The translations under genes were made by a program, and so were the position numbers. From Bostrychus sinensis (taxonomy: Eukaryota > Chordata > Actinopteri > Gobiiformes > Eleotridae), in the NCBI GenBank assembly GCA_020698575.1, contig CM036252.1, forward strand, positions 30,395,206-30,459,205: a stretch of DNA of 64,000 bases, read 5' to 3'. The notes under the pieces are model-generated. The model saw only the letters and a list, made by a program, of their open reading frames with translations. It did no database searches and was not told the DNA's origin. The stretch's first letter is position 1. Each line of letters begins with the position of its first letter. Positions 23,386 through 34,744 of this stretch are shown here, piece after piece.

Positions 23386-23416
23386 GTTTCGCCTCTTATC
23401 CAAGAGGCTTTCTCAA
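23386..23416 (-). ncRNA. Hammerhead-ribozyme-like motif in the PLE tail
   Basis: Read on the minus strand: TTGAGAA, a 7-bp perfect stem GCCTCTT/AAGAGGC closed by GGAT, then GAAAC. This is the order of a hammerhead core (CUGANGA, stem II, GAAA). PLE tails are known to carry hammerheads. Here the first core box has two departures from consensus, so cleavage activity is doubtful. The inverted copy near 25222-25252 has a damaged stem and AAAA in place of GAAA. Confidence 0.45.
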
Positions 23417-24336
23417 TTCTGAAATTGAACTAGCAAGAGACCTGATTTATATGCCTCTAGGAAGGAGGAGTTTTAGGTTTGATTGCGGTTTGGCCTTTTG
23501 TTTACACAAGGACGGGGTTTCCATTTTCTGAATCTGCAAAGGTTTGAAAAAGCTGGAAGAGGTCTTTTCCTTTTATGTCTCATACGTTCATATTTTGCCC
23601 AGTAACTGTCAGTAATATCTGCACAAGTACTTACTTTTAGGATAGACTTTATGAGAATGGCTCCAGAAAACCACAAGATCCTAAAATAGATGGGAAGTTT
23701 CAGACTGGAGCTATCATTTCTTCTGCAGTTACTCTCTGTGTGGTGTAGAGCATTTGTGGGGCCACAAGGCAACAGCACTGTTGCATTTTCCTAACCAGTG
23801 TTGTCGTGTAAACAGGCCCTAAATAGACTATGAATAGTGTGAGTGGTTTTGGGTCGTGGGAAGTCTTTTGTCCTCAGCTGGAGTGAGGGGGAGAGGCTTT
23901 AACCCTCCTCAGCCTGGTCAGCTCCTTCAGATGTAACCATCCTCAAACCATCCTTTCTCTCTGGCTAAGATTCAGACCTCACTGTCTTCAAAGGAGTGGT
24001 TTGTGGCCTTCAGGTGGAGGTGTCTGCAGATTCTGGTCCACTGGAGTTGGCCCTGCAGTGTTGGTATAACCTCTTGTGCAGAGGTTGTTTGGTTTCTCCA
24101 ATGTACTGTTCATTACAATTCTCTCTGCAGTGGATGGAGTACACAACATTGCCCTCTTTGTAACTGGGAGTTTTGTCCTTGGGATGAACCAGTTTTTGTC
24201 TGAGTTTTGAAATAAACCAGGTTGTTGTGTTGGCTAAAAAAAAAAGTTTCTCAGACAGGCCAGAGATGTAAGGAATGATATTGCTCCTTTTTGGCTCTTG
24301 TTCTTTCCTCTCCTGTTTTCTTGTCTTTTGAGATTT

Positions 24337-25008
24337 TAGGGATGGGTCATTAAGATTTTACCGATACTACTACTCTTATTGGTATTGCTTATCAGTCCAG
24401 TCTTTTAACAGTGCTCTTATCAATACTTTTTGAGCAAAAATCTAATAAAGAACCTTAATTACTGTTTTATTGTGAAACAGAGTCAGTTTTAAACCTTTTG
24501 GGGCATTTTTCATTCACAATATAGGCTACTTTATGTTTGTAATTTTTTTTCTAAAATATTTTTAATGTAAACCTAAATAAAACTATGAAATGAGTATAAT
24601 TTAAGCACTATCCTATTTTTATATAAATAAATGCAACTGTGGCCAACTGCACTCATGGATAAACACTGGGTTTTGTTGGTTGTTATGGTAACTTACTCCA
24701 CTTGTGGGGTGCTAGCGTTAGCCTACCATCTTTCTGTGTTCTTTGCACTTGTTGTGCTGTCATGCAACACTTGTACCTGCCGTGTCTGCACACGGTGTCA
24801 GTGTCTACTTTGGCGAAGTTGAGCCACATTTTTTTCATCTCTTGTCTGTGCCTGGCCGTGGTGCACTGCAGTGTGGCAGCCCCACCCGCTCTGCTCCGCT
24901 CACACAGGCAGCAGCTGAGGGAATTACAATGTCTTGTCTTTTATGAGAGGAGTGAAATGATTTTACGCACATATTTGTGGGCATGGCCGTTCTCGGTACC
25001 CAACCCTA
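24337..25008. mobile_element. hAT-like insertion inside the PLE
   Basis: The ends are TAGGGATGGGT and the inverse-related ACCCAACCCTA. It lies exactly between two pieces of PLE coding sequence that otherwise adjoin (NWAF on one side, KTRKQERKE on the other). The flanking octamers do not match, so either the duplication has decayed or my borders are off by a few bases. No transposase. Confidence 0.5.
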
Positions 25009-25164
25009 GAGAAGGCCCAGTTAGGATATCCAAAGGGCCTGAGGGCTCGGCAGATATGTTGCTCTTTTTCCTCCTTCCCTCAGAGCTTGTGGGCACCTCT
25101 TGGGCTCTGAAACCACTCAGGCTCTTTTATAGTCTAGTCAGTCTCCTGAACCAATAGTTTCAGG

Positions 25165-25345
25165 TATAAAACTCCTCCTTCCTAGGAGCATATAAGTCAG
25201 CTCTCTTACCAGTTCAATTTCAGAATTGAGAAAGCCTCTTGGATAAAAGGCAAAACGTCTTCAACTTTAAAAACCAAGTCCAGATGACTGCTTTTAAAGC
25301 CTTTTGTTGCAATGCAATTACCCTGGATGAGTGAGAGTCTTCACA
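25165..25345 (+). repeat. Inverted copy of the PLE tail
   Basis: AACTCCTCCTTCCTAGGAGC, CCAGTTCAATTTCAGAATTG and AACCAAGTCCAGATGACTGC match, on the opposite strand, the tail at 23350-23480. The segment continues to CCTGGATGAGTGAGAGTC. PLEs are known to be flanked by pseudo-LTRs, sometimes inverted. Confidence 0.8.
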
Positions 25346-26529
25346 GACTTCATTTATACATGTTTGAGTAATCCTGTATGCTGAGGCGCTGCCCTACTCA
25401 AGAGCTGAAAACACAGTAACAAAGTCACAGTAACAGCTCCCTAACAGAAAAGGTTTCCCACATTATTAGCAGTTATAAAAGCTGAAATACTAATGCATGA
25501 GTGTCCAAAACTATTTCTTATGTTGGTGAACAATTTTGGACACTAATGGTATAAGTCACCTTTTTAAATAGTGTCAGAAAGTTAACATGAAGAGAAGAAC
25601 ATGGAAATATTCAAACAGTTGGTGTTGAAAAACAGTAACAGAATGTTGTGGCCTTTGTACTGTTTTAATAAATGAATAAACTGTTTTTAATAGAACTTAT
25701 TGTTAAATATTGCTAAACAGTGACTTTTACCCAAAACTGTGCAACCCTCATGACAAAATAATTTTAAAACTGCATATGCTACTTTAAAGCATAAGTGTGT
25801 CTATGGAGTCAAATTATGGAATTCTTTGGACTCTGAATTGAAATGCTGTACAAATATTATGAAATTCAAAAAAAATGTACAAGAACAAAATATTTGGCAT
25901 AATATATAAAAAAAATAAGACATCTAAAAAAGGTTAAAGAAATGGAAGACATGAGTATATTGTAAAATATGTAAGCAAATGTTTGGTGACTAGGAAGGGT
26001 TAGGGGCAGGGTTGCAATGAACTAAATTAATAAAAAAAAATTCTTTTTGTCCAGTAAAAGGAGCAGATTATATAAGATTAATATCTTATCTATAACAGTA
26101 TTACTCATGAGTTACATTATTCTGTTTATTAGTTACACATTCTGTTTATGAAATAGTAAAAATATTGATATAAGCAAACTCTAAAAATACAATTATAATA
26201 AAGCATTTAAAAGGCGCATTTATATCTTATACACTATTTCACAGCATATTTAAGCATATGAAAATAAACCAAGTATGCCATGCACTGACAAATCTCTCAC
26301 ATCACTCTGTACAGTCCAAGACCACTTCATGGTGGGTTTGGTACATTTTTTTCATACTTTAGCTGTTGTTGGAGAGATGTGCTCCTCAAAAAGAACCAAA
26401 AAATTTACAAAGCTGTCCTAACATCAGGTGGCTCCAGAGCAGAAGAACACAGGGTACAGTGTACAGAAGAAAGTTGGCTGAATCCGAAAGGGGAAACTAG
26501 ATCCTTAAACTCTAACCGGATGTACGTCA
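25346..26529. other. AT-rich spacer, nothing recognised
   Basis: High A+T with many short homopolymers and no credible open frame, terminal repeat or RNA gene. Confidence 0.5.
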
Positions 26530-26667
26530 TTGTCCGCCATGATTTTTTTTTTTTTTGTAAATGTACAAACAAATAGGCAATTTTCTTCTAACAGTTCAAC
26601 AAGTATGCAGTGCAAGGCACAAGGTGAAATTAACATAAAGCAAAAGGAAAATAATAGAATAAACAAT

Positions 26668-26713
<46 letters not shown>

Positions 26714-28134
26714 CTCGTGTAACATTTACCATTAGAGGTCCTCAAATAGTTTTAAATTGTCAAATGCATTCAAAAGTAACAATGCTCCCTTACATTTCAT
26801 ACATTTTAAAGCATTTACATAGTTTTCATGAAGATGTCTTTTAAACATTGTGAAGATAGGCTTTACTTTTTTCCATTTTGAGGTATGAATGAAGTATTTT
26901 GAAAGCAGAAATAAATTGTTTAAAGCATAGTCCATTTGTGAGTCCTTCAGGTTGATCCCAAAAATGACATTGTCCAAAGTAAGAGTGTCCTGTAGCTGGA
27001 TTTTAGGAGAGCCAGTCGAAAAAATCTTCCCAGAATGTTTTTGTGTACATACAGTGATGGAAAAGATGTTCAGTAGTTTCAATATCAGAAACACAAAAGA
27101 TGCAATTGTTATGGTCGATATTGAACCTCACTCTGAGCATTTCAATGGATGGATAGATCTCATTCAAAATCTTGAAATGTACTTCTTTAACTTTGGGATT
27201 TACAGGAAATTTTAGATAATTAGTTCTCCATTTTTTAATCTCTGCTTCGGGAAACTTCTGAATAATAGAATTTCTGTTTGATTGTACAGGGTATAAATTA
27301 TTATTTAGATGTTTACGTAGAATCTTGTTTGGTATCTCTTTCTCTATAAAGTCTTGTTCAATAACATAGAGAATTGGTAGGTTAGGAGGATGTGAATTCT
27401 CCATGTTAGCGTTTTTAATAAGTTGTTTGACTGTTAAAGGAATTGCCTTGGATATTTTGTTAAATTCAGCTTTCTTGCATATAATATTATAAGTGGAGCA
27501 GAAATTTTCAAATGACAGCCAATTGCCCTGATTGTCCAAAAGGTGAAGCAGAGACCAAATATTTTTATCCATCCAGCGCTGCAAAAAGAGAGATTTTCTA
27601 TTACAAAGCACATATCTGTTATTCCAAATTGGGGTTTGATGAGGGGTAAAATTGTGATTGTACATAAGTTTCCAGCATAGCAGAACCTGCTTATGAAAGG
27701 ATGACAGTTTAACTGGCAGTTTTTCTACTTGAAAATCATATGTAAAGACAAACTCAATACCTCCCTTTCTCAAATAAGCCTCTGGAGAGGCAAAACCAAA
27801 CACTGTTCTTATCTATCAAGAAAGAGTTTAACCATTTTATCTTTAAAACAGCATTTAGACATTCAAAATCAATTGCTTGTAGGCCACCTTCTTTGTATTC
27901 TTTTACATTTTCTGATTTTTTAATATAGTGAACTCGATTTTTCCAAATGTAGTTAAAATTTAGTTAATTGATTGTTTTAATAGCTTTATCTGGTATAGCC
28001 ATAGAATAGGCTGGGTAAATACATCTCGCTAATGACTCCATTTTTGTTAAGTATGTTCTTCCAAATTCTGTTAGGTCTCTTTGTAACCAAGAATTTAATT
28101 TGGATTTACATTGAAGAATTTTGTCCGCCATGAT
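26530..28134 (-). mobile_element. LINE-1 (L1/Tx1-type) insertion, 5'-truncated, with target duplication
   Basis: The minus-strand frame 27803-27003 (266 residues) is the C-terminal region of an L1-type ORF2, with a CIFCVSDIETTEHLFHHC zinc-knuckle-like motif. Homologous but frame-broken sequence continues to about 28120. The poly(A) tail is the T-run at 26543-26555. The 14-bp ttgtccgccatgat occurs at both ends (26530-26543 and 28121-28134), a proper LINE target-site duplication, so the insertion borders are exact. A (CA)n run (26673-26709) lies in the 3' UTR. No RT core is present because of 5' truncation. Confidence 0.9.
26673..26709. repeat. (CA)n microsatellite
   Basis: About 18 CA units inside the L1 3' UTR. 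Confidence 0.95.
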
Positions 28135-28171
28135 AAGAACTGTCCGGATTGTCTTCTCAGTAACCCTTAAC

Positions 28172-28679
28172 TATGGATGTATTATAGAACTGGATAATGA
28201 ATAACATCACGACCGCCGTTGTTTTCAATGGCCGTGCTCATTGGCGCATGATGCCAAAAAAGTTTTTTACTTCTGCGTTGTGCGGCCCATAGAGCAGGCG
28301 CACTGTGGCCCTGGAGCAAGCACGGTGTTGCTCCGCATACCACGTGACTGGCTCTGACCAATGGGCGCGATGGCGCGCTAGAGCGGTGACGTCACAAACC
28401 ATAAAAAGTTATTTTTTTGCCAAATTAAAGATTTAGAAGAAGGAAAAAGTCCATGGTGTGAAAATAGATAATAAACACCACAAAATCCGACCATTTTCTC
28501 AGCTGTAGGTGCCCTGTCAGCTGAGCACCAGGTGTTTCTTTTTACATTGTGCTCTGTGGGAAAAATGCTTTTTGGGCCGCATTGGATTTTTTGCTGCAGT
28601 TCTGCTGAGCGGCCGCTAGGAAATTTGGCATCAGGGGAGAGGGGGCGGTGCCCTATCCAGGTCTTATTATACATCCATG
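28172..28679. mobile_element. MITE with 25-bp inverted ends and 8-bp duplication
   Basis: The left end TATGGATGTATTATAGAACT and the right end (inverse of CATGGATGTATAATAAGACC) are imperfect inverted repeats. Cccttaac flanks both sides (28164-28171 and 28680-28687). It is 508 bp with no coding capacity and CpG-rich parts. The 8-bp duplication suggests mobilisation by a hAT-type transposase. From 28688 to 28967 I recognise nothing. Confidence 0.8.
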
Positions 28680-28960
28680 CCCTTAACCCCTAAACCCCTG
28701 CGCACTGCGCTTCAAATACACTTCTAGAGAATGAGACCGTTTCCACTGCCCACGCCACGCCGCGGCTCTGGCTCAAGAGTGTGCGGCGCTTCGTCTGAGA
28801 TACGCCACAGTTCTATTTTCTGCGACGGCGCTCCCAGTCCACGTCAATCTACACAGATCAGATCGCACCAAACCGGATACTGAACAAGTGTAACTTCCAG
28901 ATTTTCATAATAAATGTAAAAACAAAACAAAAAAACTACGCTGTACATGGAGTGCATAAC

Positions 28961-28967
<7 letters not shown>

Positions 28968-29034
<67 letters not shown>
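28968..29034. repeat. (TA)n microsatellite, left of LINE fragment
   Basis: About 33 TA units directly abutting the LINE fragment that starts CCTTTCTACC. Confidence 0.97.
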
Positions 29035-29036
<2 letters not shown>

Positions 29037-29659
29037 TTTCTACCACTGGACTGAAAGACAGCACAGAGGCACTGATCATGGCTGCACAGGAGCAGGCCTT
29101 GAGCACCAGAGCAATCGAGGCCCAGATCTACCATACAAGGCAAGACCCTAGGTGCAGACTGTGCAAAGACGCCCCTGAGACAATCCAGCACATAATTGCA
29201 TGGTGTAAGATGCTGGCAGGGAAAGCACACATGGAGCGTCATAACCAAGTGGCTGGTATAGTGTACAGGAACATCTGTGCAGAGTACAGTCTGGAAGTCC
29301 CAAGGTCAAGATGGGAAACACCTCCAAAGGGGATAGAGAATGACCGAGCTAAGATCCTGTGGGACTTCCAGATCCAGACAAAATGGTAGTGGCGAACCAA
29401 CTGGACATTGTGGTGATGAACAAACAGCAGAGGAAAGCCGTTGTGGTTGACATCGCAATACCAAGCGATTGTAACATCAGGAAAAAGGAACACGAGAAAC
29501 TGGAGAAGTACCAAGGCCTCAAAGAAGAACTTGAGAAGGCCTGGAAAGTGAAGGCAACAGTGGTGCCCGTGGTCATCGGAGCACTCGGGGCAGTAACCCC
29601 CAAACTGGAAGAGTGGCTACAGCAGATCCCAGGAAAAACATCAGACATCTCAGTCCAGA

Positions 29660-29661
<2 letters not shown>
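29035..29661 (+). mobile_element. RLE-type LINE (R2/R4/Dong-like) 3' coding fragment
   Basis: Frames 29078-29389 and 29359-29660 together carry CRLCKDAPETIQHIIAWC, a CCHC knuckle, followed by DIVVMNKQQRKAVVVDIAIP, a PD..D-type restriction-like endonuclease motif. KKEHEKLEKYQGLKEELEKA and VTPKLEEWLQQIPG then lead to the C-terminus. A small deletion near 29380-29390 shifts the frame after QIQTK. The piece is cut at both ends exactly by (TA)n arrays (28968-29034 and 29662-29709), so neither the RT nor the natural C-terminus is present. Confidence 0.75.

Positions 29662-29709
<48 letters not shown>
29662..29709. repeat. (TA)n microsatellite, right of LINE fragment
   Basis: About 24 TA units replacing the last codons of the LINE. 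Confidence 0.97.
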
Positions 29710-29712
<3 letters not shown>

Positions 29713-29769
29713 GTGGTTGTAAAAATGTACAATACATGTCAATTTATTGTTAATAAAATCTGTCATCAT

Positions 29770-31715
29770 CGGCTGTCACTCGTAGTCGAGTACTGTCCTC
29801 CTTCTTGGCTCTTGTGGGTCTTCAGATGGGCGTAGAGGCCGATCCTGGATCCGATTATTCTTGTGCAGTGTGGACAAGGGAATGTAGTGGTAGTAGATTT
29901 GGACTTGGCCTGTTTGGACATTTCTCTCTGCTTTCTGAGTCTGCGCTTGTCTTGTGCAGCCTGGCAGAGATCATTGTTATACTGTTTGGTACCCTCATGG
30001 ACATGGAAATCATGTTATCTTTATATCTCTTCTTTTGGCCTCCAGGGGCCTGTTTCCCTTCAGATAGCTGAGAGTAAAGGACTTGTTTTGGGAGGCGAGA
30101 GTCAGGCATACGAATTACATGACCTGTCCATCTGAGTTGATGTTGAGCGATGGTGGCAGTGATGGTGGAGATATCCGCCTCCTCCAGGACACTGGTGTTA
30201 GTGCGTCGGTCCTCCCAGCTAATCCTCAGTATTTTGCGGAGGCATCTTTGATGATATGCCTCTAGTGCTTTTAGATGTCTACTGTATGTGGTCCAAGCTT
30301 CTGACCCATACAGAAGAGTCGGGAGCACCACTGCCTTATAGACCAAGATTTTGGTCTTTGCTTGGAGGTCTCAGTTCTCAAAGACTCTTTTCCTCAGCCT
30401 TGAAAAGGCCCTACTTGCACAGCTGAGGCGGAGGTCTATTTCATCATCAATGACAACTTTTGATGACAGAACGCTGCCAAGATACAGGAAATGGTCCACA
30501 TTTTCCAGCCTGGTGTTGTTAATGGATATGTTTGGGGGCAGGACAGGTGAACTGCTATTTGGTGGTGGTTGATGAAGAATTTGGGTCTTTCTTATGTTAA
30601 TCACTAGACCAAGTTTTCTGTAAGCTTGTTCAAAAGCAGACAAAATCCCCTGTAGGTTCTCTTCTGAGAGGGCTACAAGGGCATTATCGTCCGCATACTG
30701 CAGCTCCATGATGGACACGGTGGTGGTTTGACTTTTAGCCCTGAACCGATTAATATTAAAGAGTTGACCGTCAGTTCTGTACATAATGCTGACTCCCTGC
30801 AGCAAGTCCTTGCTTGTGAGATGAGGGATAACGGCAACAAAGATGGAGAATAGTGTTGGGGCGATGACGCATTCCTGTTTGACTCCCGTGTCAATCCTGA
30901 AGGGTTCAGTCTCGTCTCCACTTCCACTGAGTACTGTGGCTGACATATGATCATGCAGCAGTCTCAGTACCTGGATGTATTTTTCTGGACAGCCAATCTT
31001 TGCCAGAACCAGCCAAAGGGCCTGCCGCTGCACCGAGTCAAAGGCTTTGGTGAGGTCTATGAAAGCCATGTAAAGTGGTTGATTTTGTTCCCTGCATTTT
31101 TCTTGCAGTTGGCGAGCAACGAAAACCATATCTGTGGTGCTCCTGTGTGGCCGAAATCCACTCTGAGACTCGGGAAGAATGCTCTCTGCGAGGGGAGTGA
31201 GTCTGTTGGCTAGTACCCGAGCTAGGGCTTTCCCTACGGTGGACAGGAGGGAAATGCCACGGTAATTCCTGCAATCTGCTTTATCTCCCTTCTTAAAGAT
31301 GGATACAATGAGGGCATTCCTGAGTTGTGCAGGGATTTTCTCCTCCTCCCATACTTTGAGAAGCAGGTCATGGATGTGCTTGAGAAGATCAGGGCCACCT
31401 TTCTTCAGGGCTTCTGCTGGAATACCATCAGGTCCAGCAGCCTTGTTGTTTCTTATCTTCCCAATGGCATCCTGCACCTCATTCAAGCTGGGTGGCTCTC
31501 CCATGCTTTGGATTATGGGCTATTGTGGAAGTTGTTCAAGAGCATCCATCTCAGGAGTAGTGTCCCTGTTCAACAGATCCTCATAGTACTCCTTCCACCG
31601 GTTGGAAATTGCCACCTTGTCCTTCAGCAGTGTGAGCCCATCTTTAGAGCGAAGGGGGGTTAGGCAGCGGTAGCTGGGGCCATATACGTTCTGTTCAAAA
31701 GACTGGTTAATTTTT
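29770..31715 (-). mobile_element. RTE-like LINE, RT through 3' end, nearly open
   Basis: The minus-strand frame 31504-30371 carries RT blocks: NKAAGPDGIP, IFKKGDKADCRNYRGISLLS, SQSGFRPHRSTTDMV, AFIDLTKAFDSV and the catalytic LQYADDNALVA. The same frame continues through 30346-29855 (LYGSEAWTTY, RWTGHVIRMPDSRLPKQ) after one in-frame TGA near 30365. A second in-frame TAG (near 31530) precedes the first Met. Upstream sequence to about 31690 is homologous linker. The endonuclease is missing, so the copy is 5'-truncated. The 3' end is near 29770 (GACAGCCGATGATGACAG on the minus strand). Assignment to RTE/RTE-X is a guess from motif style. Confidence 0.8.
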
Positions 31716-32193
31716 GTATTTACATAATTTCAAGAAGCCAGTCAGTTTATTCAGAAAATAAACACTGGGATGAGTGATACATTATAAATTTAATCAGAAT
31801 AAATTGTATTCTATTGGTGTGACATTATTATTGTTTTATTCATTGATGACATTAAAATTAGCATATGTGGACTTAGAGTGAGACCACCATTTAGGATTTA
31901 TAATATGTCCAAAATTACAACTAAAGACTTCAGACTAATGTGCGTCTGAGCATTTATCCTGGGCTCCTCTCCTCTGTCCCCTCGTCTCTTTCTGTATGAC
32001 TCGCTCTTGAGCTTGTATTCTACGTTTTCTTATGAGGTTTTTTTTGTGGTTGCCAAACAAAAAAGCTATATTCATTTTACACAATACAAAAGCACACGTA
32101 AGTAGCAAACTAGAAACATACACATCAAAGCCACATGCAGAGTAAAAGTCTGTACACCTACCCTCAAGACTTCAGAAACGCTATTTACATATA
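31716..32193. other. AT-rich spacer, nothing recognised
   Basis: No open frame, repeat pair or RNA gene could be supported. Confidence 0.4.
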
Positions 32194-33584
32194 GGGCTGG
32201 GTATTGCCAGCAACCTCACAATATGATAAGTATCCCGATACAGGGGACGCGATACGATACGTATCCCGATACATTTTGAATAAATAAAGGTCAAACATGT
32301 ATACTAAATAAAGTTTTTTTTTTATTTTTTCATTATTCCGAATAACAAAAAGCACAAAAAATTCAGGGCCATACAATGACCTTAATATCAAAACACAATA
32401 ATATTCAACTTTTAAACTCAGCAGGTTGAGTAATCAGCATGTATTTACTGAACATTTACTGCTTGTGACAAAATGCAACCAACATGGCAATAGCAGCATT
32501 TAGAACAATAAATAAAACTAATTTTAACATACTTTAACTTAACTGGCAGGTATGGCTTAATGACGTCTTGGCAGGTTTTTGTGAAGAAACAAAAGTTGAT
32601 CTACATGTTCTGTTTTTAAAGTACTTTTCTGAGCTGTGACTATGTCCTCAGCAGTGGAGAATACCCTCTCAGCTTCTACACTTGTGCTTGGGATGCAGAG
32701 AGTATTTCTAGCCAAGTTAGACAGAAGAGGATAAGTAACCTGGTGCTTCCTCCACCAACTCAGTGGATCATCAGAAAGCTCTAGTGGCTCCACCTCTCTA
32801 TAGCTCCTAATTTCTCTCAGTGCCTGATCATATGGTTGCATAGTATGTGAGTCCTGAGGCTTTGGGAGAAAGAATGTCTCTCCAAACAAATCTGCTTGAG
32901 CACAGGTTGAGTCCTTCTTTTGTTTGCAGGGTGGGGGACAGTCATCTTCAGCAGCCTGTTGTTCTGGTAAACTGGCCTGGCTCATCTGAATATCTACATT
33001 AGTTAAAATGACTTGAATATGACTCACATCTTGACTAGTTTTTGTCTCATTTTTTATTTTTATTTATTTATGTACTTATTGAGCTACATTATTTAACTTG
33101 TTAAAGTTATTTCTGACTTTTGATTATTATGATATAATTATGATATTTTTTCTTATTTCATAAAAATTATCTGCATGGCTTGAACTAGTCTAATCCAGAT
33201 TATTATTCTGAATACAAGTCATTTTAAAATGTAGATATTGCTTGCTTATACACAAGATAAGTCATATTATTAGTTTAGTTTGCATTTTAATTCGAGTATA
33301 GTAGTACAACTGGTAATAAATAGTAAACTAAACTTAAACTCATAAATAATCCTCACCTGAGAAATTCGCCCTCCCTCTGCTGCTACGATGGTAAAGATGT
33401 CCTCTCGTTCATCTTCATTCAAAAAGGGTAACGCTTTAAAGCGTGGATCTAGTGCTGAGGCCAAACGCAGCAAGGATTTTTCGTTCACATACCTCTTCCC
33501 AAGATCTGCGGACACTGCGTTTTTAATATCCTTTATCAGTCTGTCCGAGTCTGTCCCTTGTATAACAGTGCCTTGTAGAGGCAT
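32194..33584 (-). pseudogene. hAT transposase remnant (C-terminal half, dimerisation domain)
   Basis: The minus-strand frame 33027-32557 contains DDPLSWWRKH, YPLLSNLARNTLCIPSTSVEAERVFS and LLFLHKNLP, the hAT C-terminal dimerisation motif. The frame 33584-33270 contains LRLASALDPRFKALPFL, found just upstream of it in ZBED-type hATs. The interval may be an intron or decay. A hAT-like terminus TAGGGCTGGGTATTGCCAG begins at 32194, followed by repeated CCCGATAC/GATACG motifs. I found no opposite terminus and no BED finger, so the element is truncated. Confidence 0.75.
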
Positions 33585-34219
33585 GTAGAGGTCCTAAAAC
33601 AGACAGAGTGTAGGTGTTTTTCCCTCTGACATCCAGTGTCCTGTCCTCCCTTGGTCCCTCGGGGGGGGGGGGGCTGACCGATGCTTAAGAGGGAAATGAG
33701 GACTTTATATGTGTAATGAATCATTACTGCAACTTGTATCAGCTTAGTTTTCTTCGCTTGCCATGCTTAACCAATCTCACTTAGCGTGCGTCTGGTTTAC
33801 ATGCATAACAAAAGTTCCTACCTGAGGATTTTCAAAATAAATGCACCAGTTTAACATAATACACCAGAAAACCAAATTAAACTTATATAAGTCAGATTTA
33901 CAGCAGTTAAAGATGTATTGTACAACGTTTTATACACCCATAGGTTTACTAGACCACATTTTTTCATGTTTTTTTTAAATTACATTTTTATATATTTGAG
34001 GTGGTGATGGGCAGTCCGGCTTTTTAAAGATTCGGTTCTTTTGAATTGGCTCCCTGTGAAGGGCTTTTACAGCTCCCAAACAGCTCTTTGTTTATTGTCA
34101 GTGAGAGATCATCCCATTAGTGCCTAGTTTAGGAACTGTGAATCATTTGTGTGTTGGTGTTCATAAACTCATTTTTATGTAGTTTTATTTACAAAAAACA
34201 AAACTTCAGTTAATATATT
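33585..34219. other. Unassigned spacer with a poly-G run
   Basis: Contains a run of about 14 G (33661-33674), AT-rich stretches, and CGGTTCTTTTGAATTGGCTC-type sequence near 34030-34060 reminiscent of a hAT MITE interior. No gene. Confidence 0.35.
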
Positions 34220-34744
34220 TTATATATTTAGTTTGACTTGTACCTGGAGTCTTTCCAGGGTTAGTGGCTTGCTCTCTGAAGATGCAGGATATCTAGTATC
34301 AAATTGTTTTTTATGTTGTCTGGTCCCTTTGAACATAGCCACTGATGCCATATGTAGTTGTTGCATTTTTTCATTCTTGTTTTTTTTTTTTTTTGGATAG
34401 TACTTGGTCATAAGCACGTGTGGCATGTCTTCTAAGTTCTGTTAAACGATCATTATTCCAGCCAATGCGGGATTGTCTAACAGCTGAAGCAATCTCTGGT
34501 GTTAGTCCATTGAAGAAGTAGCACACACCATGGGTATTGCCTAAGTCTTCAGGTCATGTGAAACCACTGTGAGTGTTATAGGTGACAGTCAGCCGTGTGA
34601 GAAATTCTTCAGGATCTTCATTGTCTTTTTGTTTGCAAGTGTTGATATGCTTTTGTTCAATGTATCTCTATACTGGGCATTGGATTAATTTTCCCAGGTT
34701 ATATGGCTGCAGCAGAGATCAGTATTCTGACATTTATCTGCTAT

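Larger units (their letters stand above)
23350..25160 (-). mobile_element. Penelope-like element (PLE) remnant with GIY-YIG nuclease end
   Basis: On the minus strand, 24215 down to about 24020 encodes VVYSIHC, QYIGETKQPLHKRLYQH and a preceding HPKDKTPSYKEGN, the pattern of the GIY-YIG endonuclease that closes PLE polyproteins. Upstream, NIIPYISGLSEK (about 24300-24245) and HICRALRPFGYPNW (about 25062-25015) match the linker and RT C-terminal region. The two coding parts are separated by a hAT-like insertion. Stops follow the nuclease within about 20 codons. The element's 3' tail (23480-23350) reappears inverted at 25165-25345. It is not functional as it stands. Confidence 0.75.

Noticed and set aside
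24631..25157. 151-residue plus-strand frame (hydrophobic, cysteine-rich)
   Set aside because: It overlaps the hAT insertion and the antisense of PLE coding sequence, with no domain or splice context.
25222..25252. Active hammerhead ribozyme in the plus-strand PLE tail
   Set aside because: The GAAA box reads AAAA and stem II is mismatched, so only the minus-strand relic was kept as a weak call.
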